DNA of 64,000 nucleotides, taken from Phaeobacter porticola. GTDB lineage: Bacteria > Pseudomonadota > Alphaproteobacteria > Rhodobacterales > Rhodobacteraceae. Positions 17,932 through 26,412 of this stretch are shown here, piece after piece. Each line of letters begins with the position of its first letter. Position 1 is the stretch's first letter. The notes beneath the pieces were generated by a model that was not told the DNA's origin, did not search any database, and was given only the letters and a program-made list of their open reading frames with translations. Made by a program: the position numbers and the translations under genes. The stretch spans positions 124,001-188,000 of the forward strand of contig NZ_CP016365.1 in assembly GCF_001888185.1 (NCBI RefSeq). Reading direction: 5' to 3'.

Positions 17932-19161
17932 GTGAAATTAACATCCATACTGATGACGACAGCACTCAGTGTTAGCGCCACCATTGCCCAGTCTGCCGAT
18001 CTGGAGGTGACCCATTGGTGGACCTCAGGCGGGGAGGCTGCGGCGGTTACGAAATTTGCCGATGCGGTCAATGATCAGACCGCACATAACTGGGTTGATG
18101 GCGCCATCGCCGGATCCGGTACCACTGCGCGTCCGATCATTATCAGCCGTATTCTGGGCGGTGATCCGATGGCGGCAACGCAGCTCACCCATGGTCGTCA
18201 GGCCGAGGAGCTGATCGAGGCGGGGCTGATGACCGACCTCACCGAACTGGCGGAAAAGGAAGGCTGGCGCGAGATCGTCAACCCGCCGTCGCTGCTGGAC
18301 AGCTGCACCTACGAGGGGCGCATCTACTGTGTGCCAGTCAATATCCATTCCACGCAGTGGCTCTGGCTCAGCCATGACGCCTTTGACAAGGCGGGGATGA
18401 GCGTGCCGCAGGATTGGTACGAATTTGTCGCCGCCGCACCAAAACTGGCCGAGGCCGGTATCGTGCCCTTGGCCATGGGGCAGCAGGGCTGGCAGCAGCG
18501 GATCGCCTTTGGCGCGCTGACTGTCGGGCTGGTCGATCAGGACAGCTGGCGCAAAGTGTCGCTGGAGCGGGATGCCGGGGTTGCCGCCGGGCCGCAATAT
18601 GCCAAGGTCTTCGACGCGGTGGTCGACGCCCGCGAGCTGGCGCGCAACAGCAATGTGCAGGACTGGAATCTGGCCACCAATATGGTCATCACTGGCAAGG
18701 CCGGTGGGCAGATCATGGGCGATTGGGCGCAGGGGGAATTCACCCTCGCTGAACAGGTGGCCGGACAGGATTACACCTGCCTGCCTGGTATGGGGCTGAA
18801 CCAGATTATCGACACCAGCGGTGATGCCTTCTACTTCCCGGTGATTGATGATGCCGAGGTCAGACAGGCGCAGATGGATATGGCGTCAGTGCTGATCTCC
18901 AAGGAGGTTCAGGTCGCTTTCAACCTGACCAAGGGCTCCCTGCCGGTGCGCGGGGATGTCGATCTGTCGGCAGCCAATGACTGCATGAAGAAAGGTCTGG
19001 CGATTCTGGCGGATGGCAATGTGCGGCCCAGCGTGGATAAGGCGTTTTTCGCCGACACCCAGTCGCAGATTCAGGATCTGAGCCAGAATTCTGGGCCTCT
19101 GACATGGCGGCGGCGGATGCGCAGGCGCATTACGCCGAGATTATCGGCGGACGCTGACTGA
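17932..19161 (+). CDS. ABC transporter sugar-binding protein, C-terminus frameshifted
   Basis: A family 1 solute-binding protein of 409 residues starting at GTG 17932 behind GGGAGG. Residues 1-22 form a signal peptide, then LEVTHWWTSGGEAAAVTKFA and TWGP-like MGDWAQGEFT segments typical of sugar binders. In the present frame the C-terminus becomes an Arg-rich stretch ending at 19161; in another frame the natural end EFWASDMAAADAQAHYAEI is read to TGA 19155-19157. One indel near 19081-19090 accounts for this. Only the last 20-25 residues change, so the protein may still fold, but the rest of the transporter is destroyed downstream. Expression is likely controlled by the palindrome just upstream. 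Confidence 0.8.
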   Translation: MKLTSILMTTALSVSATIAQSADLEVTHWWTSGGEAAAVTKFADAVNDQTAHNWVDGAIAGSGTTARPIIISRILGGDPMAATQLTHGRQAEELIEAGLMTDLTELAEKEGWREIVNPPSLLDSCTYEGRIYCVPVNIHSTQWLWLSHDAFDKAGMSVPQDWYEFVAAAPKLAEAGIVPLAMGQQGWQQRIAFGALTVGLVDQDSWRKVSLERDAGVAAGPQYAKVFDAVVDARELARNSNVQDWNLATNMVITGKAGGQIMGDWAQGEFTLAEQVAGQDYTCLPGMGLNQIIDTSGDAFYFPVIDDAEVRQAQMDMASVLISKEVQVAFNLTKGSLPVRGDVDLSAANDCMKKGLAILADGNVRPSVDKAFFADTQSQIQDLSQNSGPLTWRRRMRRRITPRLSADAD

Positions 19162-19252
19162 GCCGCAGGTCAACCGGGGCGCGCTGTGATCGCGCCCGGT
19201 TGGCGTTGCCGTCTGCCCCTGACCGGTACGCTGATCCAGAACGGGACATATC

Positions 19253-19702
19253 ATGACACCAGCCCCCCTTCCGGCTGCTGCGGGCAAAGCACTGTAGCCC
19301 GGCCCCGCTCGCCCCGCGCCTTGCGCAATCTCAACGCAAAAATCGCCTCCGTGCCGATGATCCTCACCGCGCTGATGATGTTCATGGGGGCACCGCCTGG
19401 ACCGTTGCGCATTCCTTCACCAAATCGCGGCTGCTGCCGAAGTGGAAATTCGTCGGCTTTGATCAATATGAGCGGCTCTGGTCCAGCAATCGCTGGCTGA
19501 TCTCGGTCGAGAACCTGCTGATCTATGGTCTTTGTTCGCTGGTGCTGACCATGGAGACCGGCTTCACGATGGCGGCGCTGCTGGACCGAAAAATCCACTT
19601 CGAGGCCGCGTTTCGCACCATCTTTCTCTATCCGTTTGCGCTGTCTTTTGTGGTGACTGGTCTGGCCTGGCAATGGATCCTGAACCCGGATTTCGGCGGC
19701 GA
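19253..19702 (+). pseudogene. ABC sugar permease (MalF/UgpA type), truncated
   Basis: The relic begins at ATG 19253 (MTPAPLPAAAGKAL then TAG at 19295), resumes in another frame with LRNLNAKIASVPMILTALMMFM (first transmembrane helix), shifts at a short G run (19387-19390) and continues as TAWTVAHSF, VGFDQYERLW, and FRTIFLYPFALSFVVTGLAWQW, standard MalF-type permease sequence. Similarity ends at WILNPDFGG near 19702, roughly halfway through a normal permease. The second half, the partner permease and the ATPase expected after it are absent. Confidence 0.8.
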
Positions 19703-19774
19703 AGTAAAGCAATTTGAGAGACAGGCGACCTTAAGCCACCGCCAGCTGGCAACCATCCCTTTGCTGTAATAAAC

Positions 19775-19956
19775 GAAAGCCGCCCAGATGGCCGCGTTCA
19801 GGCAAATTTCCGCACGGCGGGGTTGGCCGATATGGTGCAGGCCATCGCCCAGAACCGCCCACACCGCTTCAGTCTTGATCTGGCCGTCTTGATCTGGCCG
19901 CGCATACTGTCGATGTGATGTCCGCTATCCTGAAAGCGGGTAAGACCCGCTCCTGA
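19775..19956 (+). pseudogene. C-terminal fragment of a Gfo/Idh/MocA dehydrogenase
   Basis: ESRPDGRVQANFRTAGLADM and the following AIAQNRPHRFSLDLA match the end of a second Gfo/Idh/MocA-type dehydrogenase. A 14-bp tandem duplication (19872-19899) then shifts the frame; removing one copy restores AAHTVDVMSAILKAGKTRS and the stop at 19954-19956. The N-terminal part is missing. The 70 bases between the permease stump and this tail (about 19703-19774) belong to neither gene and I cannot identify them. From 19957 to 20034 nothing is seen. Confidence 0.65.
19872..19899 (+). repeat. 14-bp tandem duplication
   Basis: GTCTTGATCTGGCC occurs twice in direct succession (19872-19885 and 19886-19899). It breaks the reading frame of the dehydrogenase tail and looks like a replication-slippage event. 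Confidence 0.9.
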
Positions 19957-20034
19957 GTCGCGACAACCACAACCTGCGCCCGCCCCGTTGACGGCGGAAA
20001 ATGCACGTGACCTGGTACCGTAATCGGCACTACC

Positions 20035-20259
20035 CTAATTTTCACATGGAATAGGCGTCCTCAGATACGCAGCCCGAACTTTTCGCAGGGTCTGGGGGAC
20101 TCCGCCGCCGAAGCTGACAACAAAATTGGCCTGCTTACACTTCGAAAGAGTGTCTTTGATCAGTATCACTGTCTTCGACTGCGATCTACATGACTTCAAG
20201 CTGTCGATTCTGACACGAATATTGTCCGAAAACGCAACAGCAGGTTTCCATGATTTCAT
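20035..20259 (-). CDS. small hypothetical protein, 74 residues
   Basis: The frame starts at ATG 20259 with a strong AAGGAG ribosome-binding site eight bases upstream, better than most in this window, and ends at 20035. The protein (MKSWKPAVAFSDNIRVRIDS...) is basic with four cysteines, a Gly-rich turn (SFGGGVPQ) and a C-terminal helix-like LRKVRAAYL. The overall length, a Trp-Lys-Pro start and the C-terminal helix recall DUF982-type small proteins of Rhodobacteraceae and rhizobia, but the match is too weak to assign, and it could be a decayed member. It is divergent from soxB, whose start is 33 bases away. Confidence 0.45.
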   Translation of the reverse strand: MKSWKPAVAFSDNIRVRIDSLKSCRSQSKTVILIKDTLSKCKQANFVVSFGGGVPQTLRKVRAAYLRTPIPCEN

Positions 20260-20292
20260 AGCAAATGCTCCTTGTAAGGAACAGGAGCCCGC

Positions 20293-21543
20293 ATGCGATA
20301 TTCTGCGTTAGGACTGATCAAGGAAGCCCTGACCGGGCATAAGGGCTGGCGTCCGCAATGGCGCGATGCGGCACCGCAGGATGCGTATGATTATATCATC
20401 ATCGGAGGCGGTGGGCATGGGTTGGCGACGGCTTACTACTTGGCCAAGGAATTTGGTGGGGCACGCATTGCGGTGCTCGAAAAAGGCTGGATTGGCGGCG
20501 GTAACGTCGGACGAAACACCACAATTATTCGCTCAAATTACCTGTTGGATGGTAACGAGCCCTTCTATGAGTTTTCGCTAAAGCTGTGGGAAAACCTCGA
20601 ACAGGATCTGAACTATAACGCAATGGTCAGCCAGCGCGGGATCCTAAACCTGATCCATTCCGACGCACAGCGTGACGCGGCGCGTCGGCGCGGCAACGGG
20701 ATGATCCTCAACGGCTCTGACGCTGAATTGCTGGATACCGATGGCGTGCGTGCGATGTATCCCTTTCTCAACTTCGATGATGCCCGCTTCCCGATCAAAG
20801 GGGGGCTCCTACACCGGCGCGGCGGCACCGTCCGGCATGATGCGGTTGCATGGGGCTACGCCCGTGGAGCCGACAGCCGCGGCGTGGACATCATCCAGAA
20901 CTGCGAAGTCACAGGCCTACGGATCGAGAATGGCCGCATTTTAGGGGTCGAAACTTCGCGAGGCTATATTGGTGCAGGCAAGGTTGGCATATCGGTTGCG
21001 GGCAACTCCAGCCGACTGATGGCGCTAGCCGGTATGCGGCTGCCAATCGAAAGCCACGTGCTGCAGGCCTTTGTCTCAGAAGGGCTGAAACCCTTTATCC
21101 CCGGGGTGATCACCTATGGTGCCGGCCATTTCTATTGCAGCCAGTCGGACAAAGGCGGTCTCGTCTTTGGTGGCGACATCGACATGTATAACTCCTATGC
21201 TCAACGCGGTAATCTGCCTGTGGTCGAGGATGTGATCGAAAGCGGTATGTCGCTGATCCCTGCCCTTGGTCGCGCGCGCCTGCTGCGCAGCTGGGGCGGC
21301 ATTATGGATATGTCCATGGACGGCTCTCCGTTCATCGACAAGACTCATATCGACGGGCTCTATTTCAACGGCGGCTGGTGCTACGGCGGGTTCAAGGCGA
21401 CCCCTGCTGCAGGTTATTGCTTCGCGCATCTTCTAAAAACCGATCATCCACATGAGACAGCGACGGCCTATCGCCTAGACCGGTTCATGTCCGGCCACAT
21501 GATCGACGAAAAGGGCCAGGGCGCCCAACCGAACCTGCATTGA
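20293..21543 (+). CDS. soxB: sarcosine oxidase subunit beta, heterotetrameric type
   Basis: A 416-residue flavoprotein of the DAO superfamily: FAD-binding YIIIGGGGHGLATAYYLAKEF at residues 35-55, and RHDAVAWGYA around residue 182 where the histidine is the covalent FMN attachment site in characterised SoxB. SoxB catalyses oxidative demethylation of sarcosine to glycine, passing formaldehyde-level carbon to tetrahydrofolate bound by SoxA. It is the first gene of soxBDAG, followed by soxD after 12 bases. Length and motifs are normal. Some sox operons serve other N-methyl amino acids, so sarcosine is the default rather than proven substrate. Confidence 0.95.
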   Translation: MRYSALGLIKEALTGHKGWRPQWRDAAPQDAYDYIIIGGGGHGLATAYYLAKEFGGARIAVLEKGWIGGGNVGRNTTIIRSNYLLDGNEPFYEFSLKLWENLEQDLNYNAMVSQRGILNLIHSDAQRDAARRRGNGMILNGSDAELLDTDGVRAMYPFLNFDDARFPIKGGLLHRRGGTVRHDAVAWGYARGADSRGVDIIQNCEVTGLRIENGRILGVETSRGYIGAGKVGISVAGNSSRLMALAGMRLPIESHVLQAFVSEGLKPFIPGVITYGAGHFYCSQSDKGGLVFGGDIDMYNSYAQRGNLPVVEDVIESGMSLIPALGRARLLRSWGGIMDMSMDGSPFIDKTHIDGLYFNGGWCYGGFKATPAAGYCFAHLLKTDHPHETATAYRLDRFMSGHMIDEKGQGAQPNLH

Positions 21544-21555
21544 GGGACTGACCAG

Positions 21556-21864
21556 ATGATCATCAACCATCCGCTTTTGGGTCCGCGCGACGCGCAGGAA
21601 TTCACCTATTTGGGCGATGCGAACCTTATGAACCGCCCTTATTGGCTGTCTGAAAACGCACTGAAACAGTTCCACGATTATCTCTACCTTCGCGAGAACC
21701 CGGCAGGTGAACATCGCGAACTGTGGTTCCATGAACAGGGCGACCGCTCGTGGCTAGTGGTCACCCGTAACATCAGCACTCATGAAATCCTGAAGGTGGA
21801 ACTGGCCCGCGATGTGGCACTCGCAAACAAGGCCGCGAACCATGTGCAGGAGTTGGTGCAATGA
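21556..21864 (+). CDS. soxD: sarcosine oxidase subunit delta, lacking the zinc-binding cysteines
   Basis: A 102-residue protein with the SoxD layout: RDAQEFTYLGDA, YLRENPAGEHRELWFHEQG and TRNISTHEI. In characterised heterotetrameric enzymes this subunit binds zinc through two cysteines of an N-terminal CPxCG motif, a histidine and a further cysteine. Here the N-terminus reads INHPLLGPRD (cysteines replaced by His5 and Leu8), and the last cysteine position is Asp63 after the retained His59. The protein has no cysteine at all. It lies between soxB and soxA and overlaps soxA by four bases (ATGA), so it is clearly part of the operon and the frame is intact; zinc is probably not bound. Confidence 0.9.
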   Translation: MIINHPLLGPRDAQEFTYLGDANLMNRPYWLSENALKQFHDYLYLRENPAGEHRELWFHEQGDRSWLVVTRNISTHEILKVELARDVALANKAANHVQELVQ

Positions 21865-24815
21865 GCCAAGCAAACCGACTGTCCGGTGGTCTTATCGATC
21901 ACGGCCAACCACTGTCCTTCTGCTTTGATGGCAAGACCTATCAGGGCCATCAGGGCGATACGTTAGCCTCGGCACTTCTCGCAAACGGCGTACGTCTCAT
22001 GGGGCGATCGTTCAAGTATCACCGCCCCAGGGGCGTGTTGAGCGCCGGCAGCGAAGAGCCCAACGCGCTGGTAGAATTGCGTTCTGGCGGCCGACAAGAG
22101 CCGAACACCCGTGCCACCGTAGCCGAAATATATCAGGGGTTAGAAGCACAGTCGCAGAACCGCTGGCCATCGCTTGAGCATGATGCGATGGCGATCAATG
22201 ACCGGTTCTCGAACTTTCTTGCCGCTGGCTTCTATTACAAGACCTTTATGTGGCCCAAGGCGTTTTGGGAAAAACTATACGAACCGATCATCCGCAAGGC
22301 CGCCGGGCTTGGCAGCCTGACCGGAGAAGCGGACCCCGATGCCTATGACAAGGGCTATCTGCACTGTGATCTTCTGATCATCGGCGCGGGCCCCGCCGGC
22401 CTTGCGGCGGCACTCACTGCTGGACGGGCTGGTGCACAAGTTATTCTGGCCGACGAAGATTTCCGCATGGGCGGTCGCTTGCTAAGCGAGACGCAAGGGC
22501 TATCGGGTCAATCGGGCTCCGACTGGGTGACGCAGTCTCTGGCGGAACTGTCCACATTCCCAAATGTACGCATCATGCCGCGTACAACGGTCTTTGGTGC
22601 CTATGATCATGGTGTCTACGGCGCGGTTGAGCGCAATGCAGATCACCTGCCCGCCCCAATCACCGGCAAGCCGCGTCAAACACTGTGGCGGATCTATTCT
22701 AAACGCGCATTGGTCGCCACCGGCGCGATTGAGCGCCCCATCGCCTTTGAAAACAATGACCGCCCCGGCGTGATGCTCGCGGGTGCAGTGCGGGCCTATG
22801 CCAATCGCTGGGCGACAACCCCGGCGCAGTCGGTCGTGGTATTCGCCAATAATGACAATGCGCATCAGACCGCCCGCGACTTGATCGCCAAAGGTGTTCG
22901 GGTACCGGCCGTCATCGACACCCGTCCCGATGCTCCCAAACTGGAGGGAACCGAAGTTCTGGCAGGCGCAGAGGTTATCAACACCAAGGGGCGGCTTGGC
23001 CTGTCTTCTGTCACTGTGCGATTGGAGAATGGTCAAACCCGCAACATTGAATGCGGTGCCCTGGCGATGTCCGGCGGCTGGAACCCCAATCTGGGCCTTA
23101 CCTGCCACCAGCGAGGCCGTCCGGTGTGGAACGCAACGATCCACTCCTTTGTCCCGGGTCCTGATTTGCCCGTGGGTCAGTCGATTGCTGGCGCTGCAAT
23201 GGGCGACATGTCCACCGCAGCAGCTTTGCGTGGTGGCGCTGATCAGGCGGTGGCCGCTCTCGCCGATCTTGGCATCACTGCACACCCGGCCGACCTGCCC
23301 CAGGCAGAAGACGCACCGGTCTCTCTCACACCGTTCTGGCACGTTAAGGGCGCAAGACGCGCTTGGCTCGATTTCCAGAACGACGTGACTGTCAAGGATG
23401 TCAAACTGGCGCATCAGGAGAACTTTACCTCGGTCGAGCACCTGAAGCGCTACACGACGCTGGGCATGGCAACTGATCAAGGAAAGACCTCAAACATTGG
23501 CGCTCTTGCGGTTATGGCAGAGCTGACTGGGAAATCCATCCCTCAGACCGGCACAACCATCTTCCGCCCCCCCTATACGCCCGTTGCGTTGGGGGCGCTG
23601 GCTGGACGCGCTGTGGGCAAGGATTTCCACCCCACCCGCCTAACCCCCAGCCATAAATGGGCGGAGGAACAAGGCGCTGTCTTTGTCGAGGTGGGCAACT
23701 GGCTGCGCGCACAATGGTTCCCGCGCAAAGGCGAAACACACTGGCGGCAATCGGTGGACCGCGAAGTTTTACAGACCCGTCGCTCTGTCGGAATTTGTGA
23801 TGTGACGACGCTTGGCAAAATTGATGTGCAGGGTACAGATGCTGCGACGTTTCTAAACATGATCTACGCCAATGGCTTCGCCAAATTAGCGGTGGGCAAG
23901 GTCCGATATGGCCTGATGCTGCGCGAGGATGGTGTCGCCTATGACGACGGCACCGCCGCGCGTCTGGCAGAGGACCATTTCGTTGTTACCACCACCACAG
24001 CGAACGCCGTTCTTGTCTATCGAAACATGGAATTTGTGCGCCAGTGTCTCTGCCCAGATCTGGACGTTCAGCTGATCTCCACAACGGAAGCCTGGGCGCA
24101 GTATGCTGTGGCTGGTCCCAATGCCCGCAAACTGCTGCAAAAGATCGTAGATACTGAATTCGACATTTCGAACGAGGCCTTCCCCTTTATGGGCTGTGGC
24201 GAAATCACGGTTTGTGGCGGTTGTCGTGCGCGGCTGTTCCGCATCTCTTTCTCGGGTGAACTGGCCTATGAAATTGCGGTGCCGACCCGTTATGGCGATG
24301 CGCTGTTGCGCGAGATGATGGTCGCGGGTGAGGCCTTCGATGTCACCCCCTATGGCACCGAGGCGCTCGGCGTGATGCGGATCGAGAAAGGCCACGCCGC
24401 CGGCAATGAGCTGAACGGCACGACATCTGCGCTGAACCTCGGGCTTGGGCGTATGGTGTCGAGCAAAAAGGACTGTATCGGCAATGTGCTCAGCCGTCGC
24501 GAGGGGATGAACGCCAAGGATGCATTGAACTTGGTCGGGCTACGGCCCGTGAATGCCAAGGACAGCGTGCCCGCAGGTGGCCACCTTATGGCGGCGAGTG
24601 GCCCGGTTGATGCGCCCAATGATCAGGGCTACGTCACTTCGTCCGCCTATTCGCCAATCCTCAAGAGTTCAATTGGTTTGGCCTTTGTCAAAGACGGAAA
24701 TGATCGGATGGGCGAGCGGCTACGTCTGGTCAACCCACTGGAAAAGCAAGAAGTATTGGTCGAAATCGTCAGCCCTCACTTCGTTGACCCGGAAGGGGAG
24801 AAACTCCGTGCATAA
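21861..24815 (+). CDS. soxA: sarcosine oxidase subunit alpha
   Basis: A 984-residue protein with three parts. The N-terminal segment (about 15-110) is a ferredoxin-like domain without cluster cysteines. Next comes a pyridine-nucleotide-binding domain with DLLIIGAGPAGLAAALTAGR near residue 170, where NAD binds. The C-terminal half (about 600-984) is GcvT-like and binds tetrahydrofolate (WLRAQWFPRKGETHW, GLMLREDGVAYDDG, EKGHAAGNELNG). It forms 5,10-methylene-tetrahydrofolate from the methyl group removed by SoxB. It overlaps soxD by four bases and soxG by eight. Size and motifs are as expected for the family. Confidence 0.95.
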   Translation: MSQANRLSGGLIDHGQPLSFCFDGKTYQGHQGDTLASALLANGVRLMGRSFKYHRPRGVLSAGSEEPNALVELRSGGRQEPNTRATVAEIYQGLEAQSQNRWPSLEHDAMAINDRFSNFLAAGFYYKTFMWPKAFWEKLYEPIIRKAAGLGSLTGEADPDAYDKGYLHCDLLIIGAGPAGLAAALTAGRAGAQVILADEDFRMGGRLLSETQGLSGQSGSDWVTQSLAELSTFPNVRIMPRTTVFGAYDHGVYGAVERNADHLPAPITGKPRQTLWRIYSKRALVATGAIERPIAFENNDRPGVMLAGAVRAYANRWATTPAQSVVVFANNDNAHQTARDLIAKGVRVPAVIDTRPDAPKLEGTEVLAGAEVINTKGRLGLSSVTVRLENGQTRNIECGALAMSGGWNPNLGLTCHQRGRPVWNATIHSFVPGPDLPVGQSIAGAAMGDMSTAAALRGGADQAVAALADLGITAHPADLPQAEDAPVSLTPFWHVKGARRAWLDFQNDVTVKDVKLAHQENFTSVEHLKRYTTLGMATDQGKTSNIGALAVMAELTGKSIPQTGTTIFRPPYTPVALGALAGRAVGKDFHPTRLTPSHKWAEEQGAVFVEVGNWLRAQWFPRKGETHWRQSVDREVLQTRRSVGICDVTTLGKIDVQGTDAATFLNMIYANGFAKLAVGKVRYGLMLREDGVAYDDGTAARLAEDHFVVTTTTANAVLVYRNMEFVRQCLCPDLDVQLISTTEAWAQYAVAGPNARKLLQKIVDTEFDISNEAFPFMGCGEITVCGGCRARLFRISFSGELAYEIAVPTRYGDALLREMMVAGEAFDVTPYGTEALGVMRIEKGHAAGNELNGTTSALNLGLGRMVSSKKDCIGNVLSRREGMNAKDALNLVGLRPVNAKDSVPAGGHLMAASGPVDAPNDQGYVTSSAYSPILKSSIGLAFVKDGNDRMGERLRLVNPLEKQEVLVEIVSPHFVDPEGEKLRA

Positions 24816-25371
24816 ACTGAAACCCATCACACCGCTTGGCAGTGACACCCCCCGGGTGGACACGATTGGCAACCTGACCGTATCCGAAGTGACAGACCGG
24901 GCGCTTGCCTCAGTGGCGGCTCGCAAAGATCAAGAACCGGCGCTGCGGGAAGCTCTTGCAGAGGCCTATAAGATGGAGCTGCCAGAAGTTGGTGGATCGT
25001 CACAGGCTAGTACACTCTCGGCCTTTTGGACTGGACCGGATCAATGGATGGTCTCAGGGCCATATGATCAACACGAGCTGCTGGCCCGTGATTTGAAACA
25101 AGTGGCTGTCGCCACAGCATCGGTGGTGGAACAGACGGATGGCTGGTGTCGGTTCGATATTGCGGGCGCTGCCCTGGGTGATCTGTTTGAACGGCTCAGC
25201 AACGCGCCGGTCCGCGACATGAAACCCGGATGCGTCATTCGTGGCACCCTGGAGCATCTTGGCGTGTTCCTGTGGCGCCTTGACGAGGATCGCATGGCTG
25301 TTCTGGGGCCGCGCTCCTCTGCTGCATCCTTGCATCACGCGCTGATCACTGCCGCCCGCTCCATCGCCTGA
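24808..25371 (+). CDS. soxG: sarcosine oxidase subunit gamma
   Basis: A 187-residue protein starting at GTG 24808, eight bases before the soxA stop ends, with GGGGAG upstream; the open frame extends further back but overlaps soxA deeply and is not used. It has GcvT-like features (GWCRFDIAGAALGDLFERLS, CVIRGTLEHLGVFLWRLDEDR) typical of SoxG, the structural gamma subunit that completes the heterotetramer. It is the last gene of soxBDAG; a strong hairpin follows and the next gene is convergent. Confidence 0.9.
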   Translation: MHKLKPITPLGSDTPRVDTIGNLTVSEVTDRALASVAARKDQEPALREALAEAYKMELPEVGGSSQASTLSAFWTGPDQWMVSGPYDQHELLARDLKQVAVATASVVEQTDGWCRFDIAGAALGDLFERLSNAPVRDMKPGCVIRGTLEHLGVFLWRLDEDRMAVLGPRSSAASLHHALITAARSIA

Positions 25372-25390
25372 GATTGGGATCTGGATGTGC

Positions 25391-25424
25391 ATGCCCTGCC
25401 GGGCTTAGCCAGCCGGCAGGGCAT
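25391..25424. terminator. hairpin terminator between soxG and the convergent regulator
   Basis: ATGCCCTGCCG (25391-25401) pairs perfectly with CGGCAGGGCAT (25414-25424), an 11-bp stem with a 12-base loop, followed on the plus strand by a short CGCTTTT. It overlaps the last codons of the convergent regulator gene and best serves the sox operon. Confidence 0.65.
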
Positions 25425-26412
25425 CCCCGCTTTTGACGCGCAAGGAGTTCTTGGCGCGTCGGTCATTGATCGGCGTGACGCCAAAACTCTCGCGGTAGAT
25501 CCGCAGGAATGCGCCGGGGGTGCTGTAGCCCACCATATAGGCAATCTCCGTTACTGACGTGCTGGAATACAGCACCAGCTGCCGCGCCTGGTTCATGCGC
25601 ATCATCCGATAGTATTTCAACGGGCTCTGGCCTGTGGCCTCCTTGAAGCTGCGTTCCAGCGACCGGGCGGATACCCCAATGGCATCCGCGACGTCACTGA
25701 TCTGGATCGGATCTTCAATGTGCTCAGCGAAATGCTCGATCGCCTGCGTCACCTTCTTTGGCAGCAAGTCCTTGCTCTTGGCCGTTGAAAATGCGGGCGT
25801 TTTCTGAGAGGTCGCTGCGCTGCGCACATAGGGATGCTGAAACCAACAGGCGACCTCGGCCATGATATCCCCGCCAAGATGCTCCTCGATCAGGGTGAGC
25901 ATGTAGTCAAACACCGCGGTCGCTCCGGAGATTGTCACAAGTGAGCCCTCATCGCAGATCACTGTGCTCTGTCGTTCGATGTCCGGGAACTCCGCCTCAA
26001 ACGCGGCCTCGTAACACCAGTGAACCGAGAGCGGCTGACCCGCCACCAGACCGGTCCGTGCCAGCGGAAAAACCCCACCGCTGAAGGCGCCGAGCCGGGT
26101 CTTGCTCCGGGTGATCCGCTGCAAGGCTGCATTGGCCCGTGCCGGTTGGTCAAACCGCGCATTGGGTCCTGCAGTAAAAAACAGAAAATCATGCTCGGCC
26201 AGATCCGCCAGCACGGTATCCGGACCAAAACTGACCCCAGCTGAGGAGGCGACCGGATCTGCGGTTTCAGCAACCACCGTCCAGCGAAAGGCCTCCTTTC
26301 CGGCGATTTCATTGGCGGCGCGCAATGGTTCGATACAGGAGGTCAGACAGGCCATTGGGAAACCGGGAAAGATCAGAATGCCCAGTGTGAGCGGCGCGTC
26401 GGTTCGGGTCAT
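25405..26412 (-). CDS. GlxA/GbdR-like AraC family regulator with DJ-1/PfpI domain
   Basis: A 335-residue regulator. Residues about 10-180 are a DJ-1/PfpI-like domain (ILIFPGFPMACLTSCIEPLRAAN) in which the nucleophile-elbow cysteine is replaced (GAFSGGVFPLARTG). The C-terminal 100 residues are an AraC-type double HTH (IGVSARSLERSFKEATGQSP, VTEIAYMVGYSTPGAFLRIYRESFG). This architecture is shared by GbdR, CdhR and related regulators that sense glycine betaine, dimethylglycine or carnitine, which suits the surrounding amine-catabolism genes. It overlaps the LysR gene by four bases, so two regulators are made from one transcript. The start at 26412 is an ATG. Confidence 0.85.
   Translation of the reverse strand: MTRTDAPLTLGILIFPGFPMACLTSCIEPLRAANEIAGKEAFRWTVVAETADPVASSAGVSFGPDTVLADLAEHDFLFFTAGPNARFDQPARANAALQRITRSKTRLGAFSGGVFPLARTGLVAGQPLSVHWCYEAAFEAEFPDIERQSTVICDEGSLVTISGATAVFDYMLTLIEEHLGGDIMAEVACWFQHPYVRSAATSQKTPAFSTAKSKDLLPKKVTQAIEHFAEHIEDPIQISDVADAIGVSARSLERSFKEATGQSPLKYYRMMRMNQARQLVLYSSTSVTEIAYMVGYSTPGAFLRIYRESFGVTPINDRRAKNSLRVKSGDALPAG

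Noticed and set aside
19628-19864. Minus-strand frame spanning the permease stump and dehydrogenase tail, possibly a transposase piece
   Set aside because: The part not explained by either relic is only about 70 bases and shows no motif, so a mobile element cannot be claimed.
22500-23480. 326-codon minus-strand frame within soxA
   Set aside because: Antisense shadow of soxA; no start signal or domain.
24553-24807. Longer soxG start
   Set aside because: It lies entirely inside soxA; the GTG at 24808 has a good ribosome-binding site and yields the usual family length.
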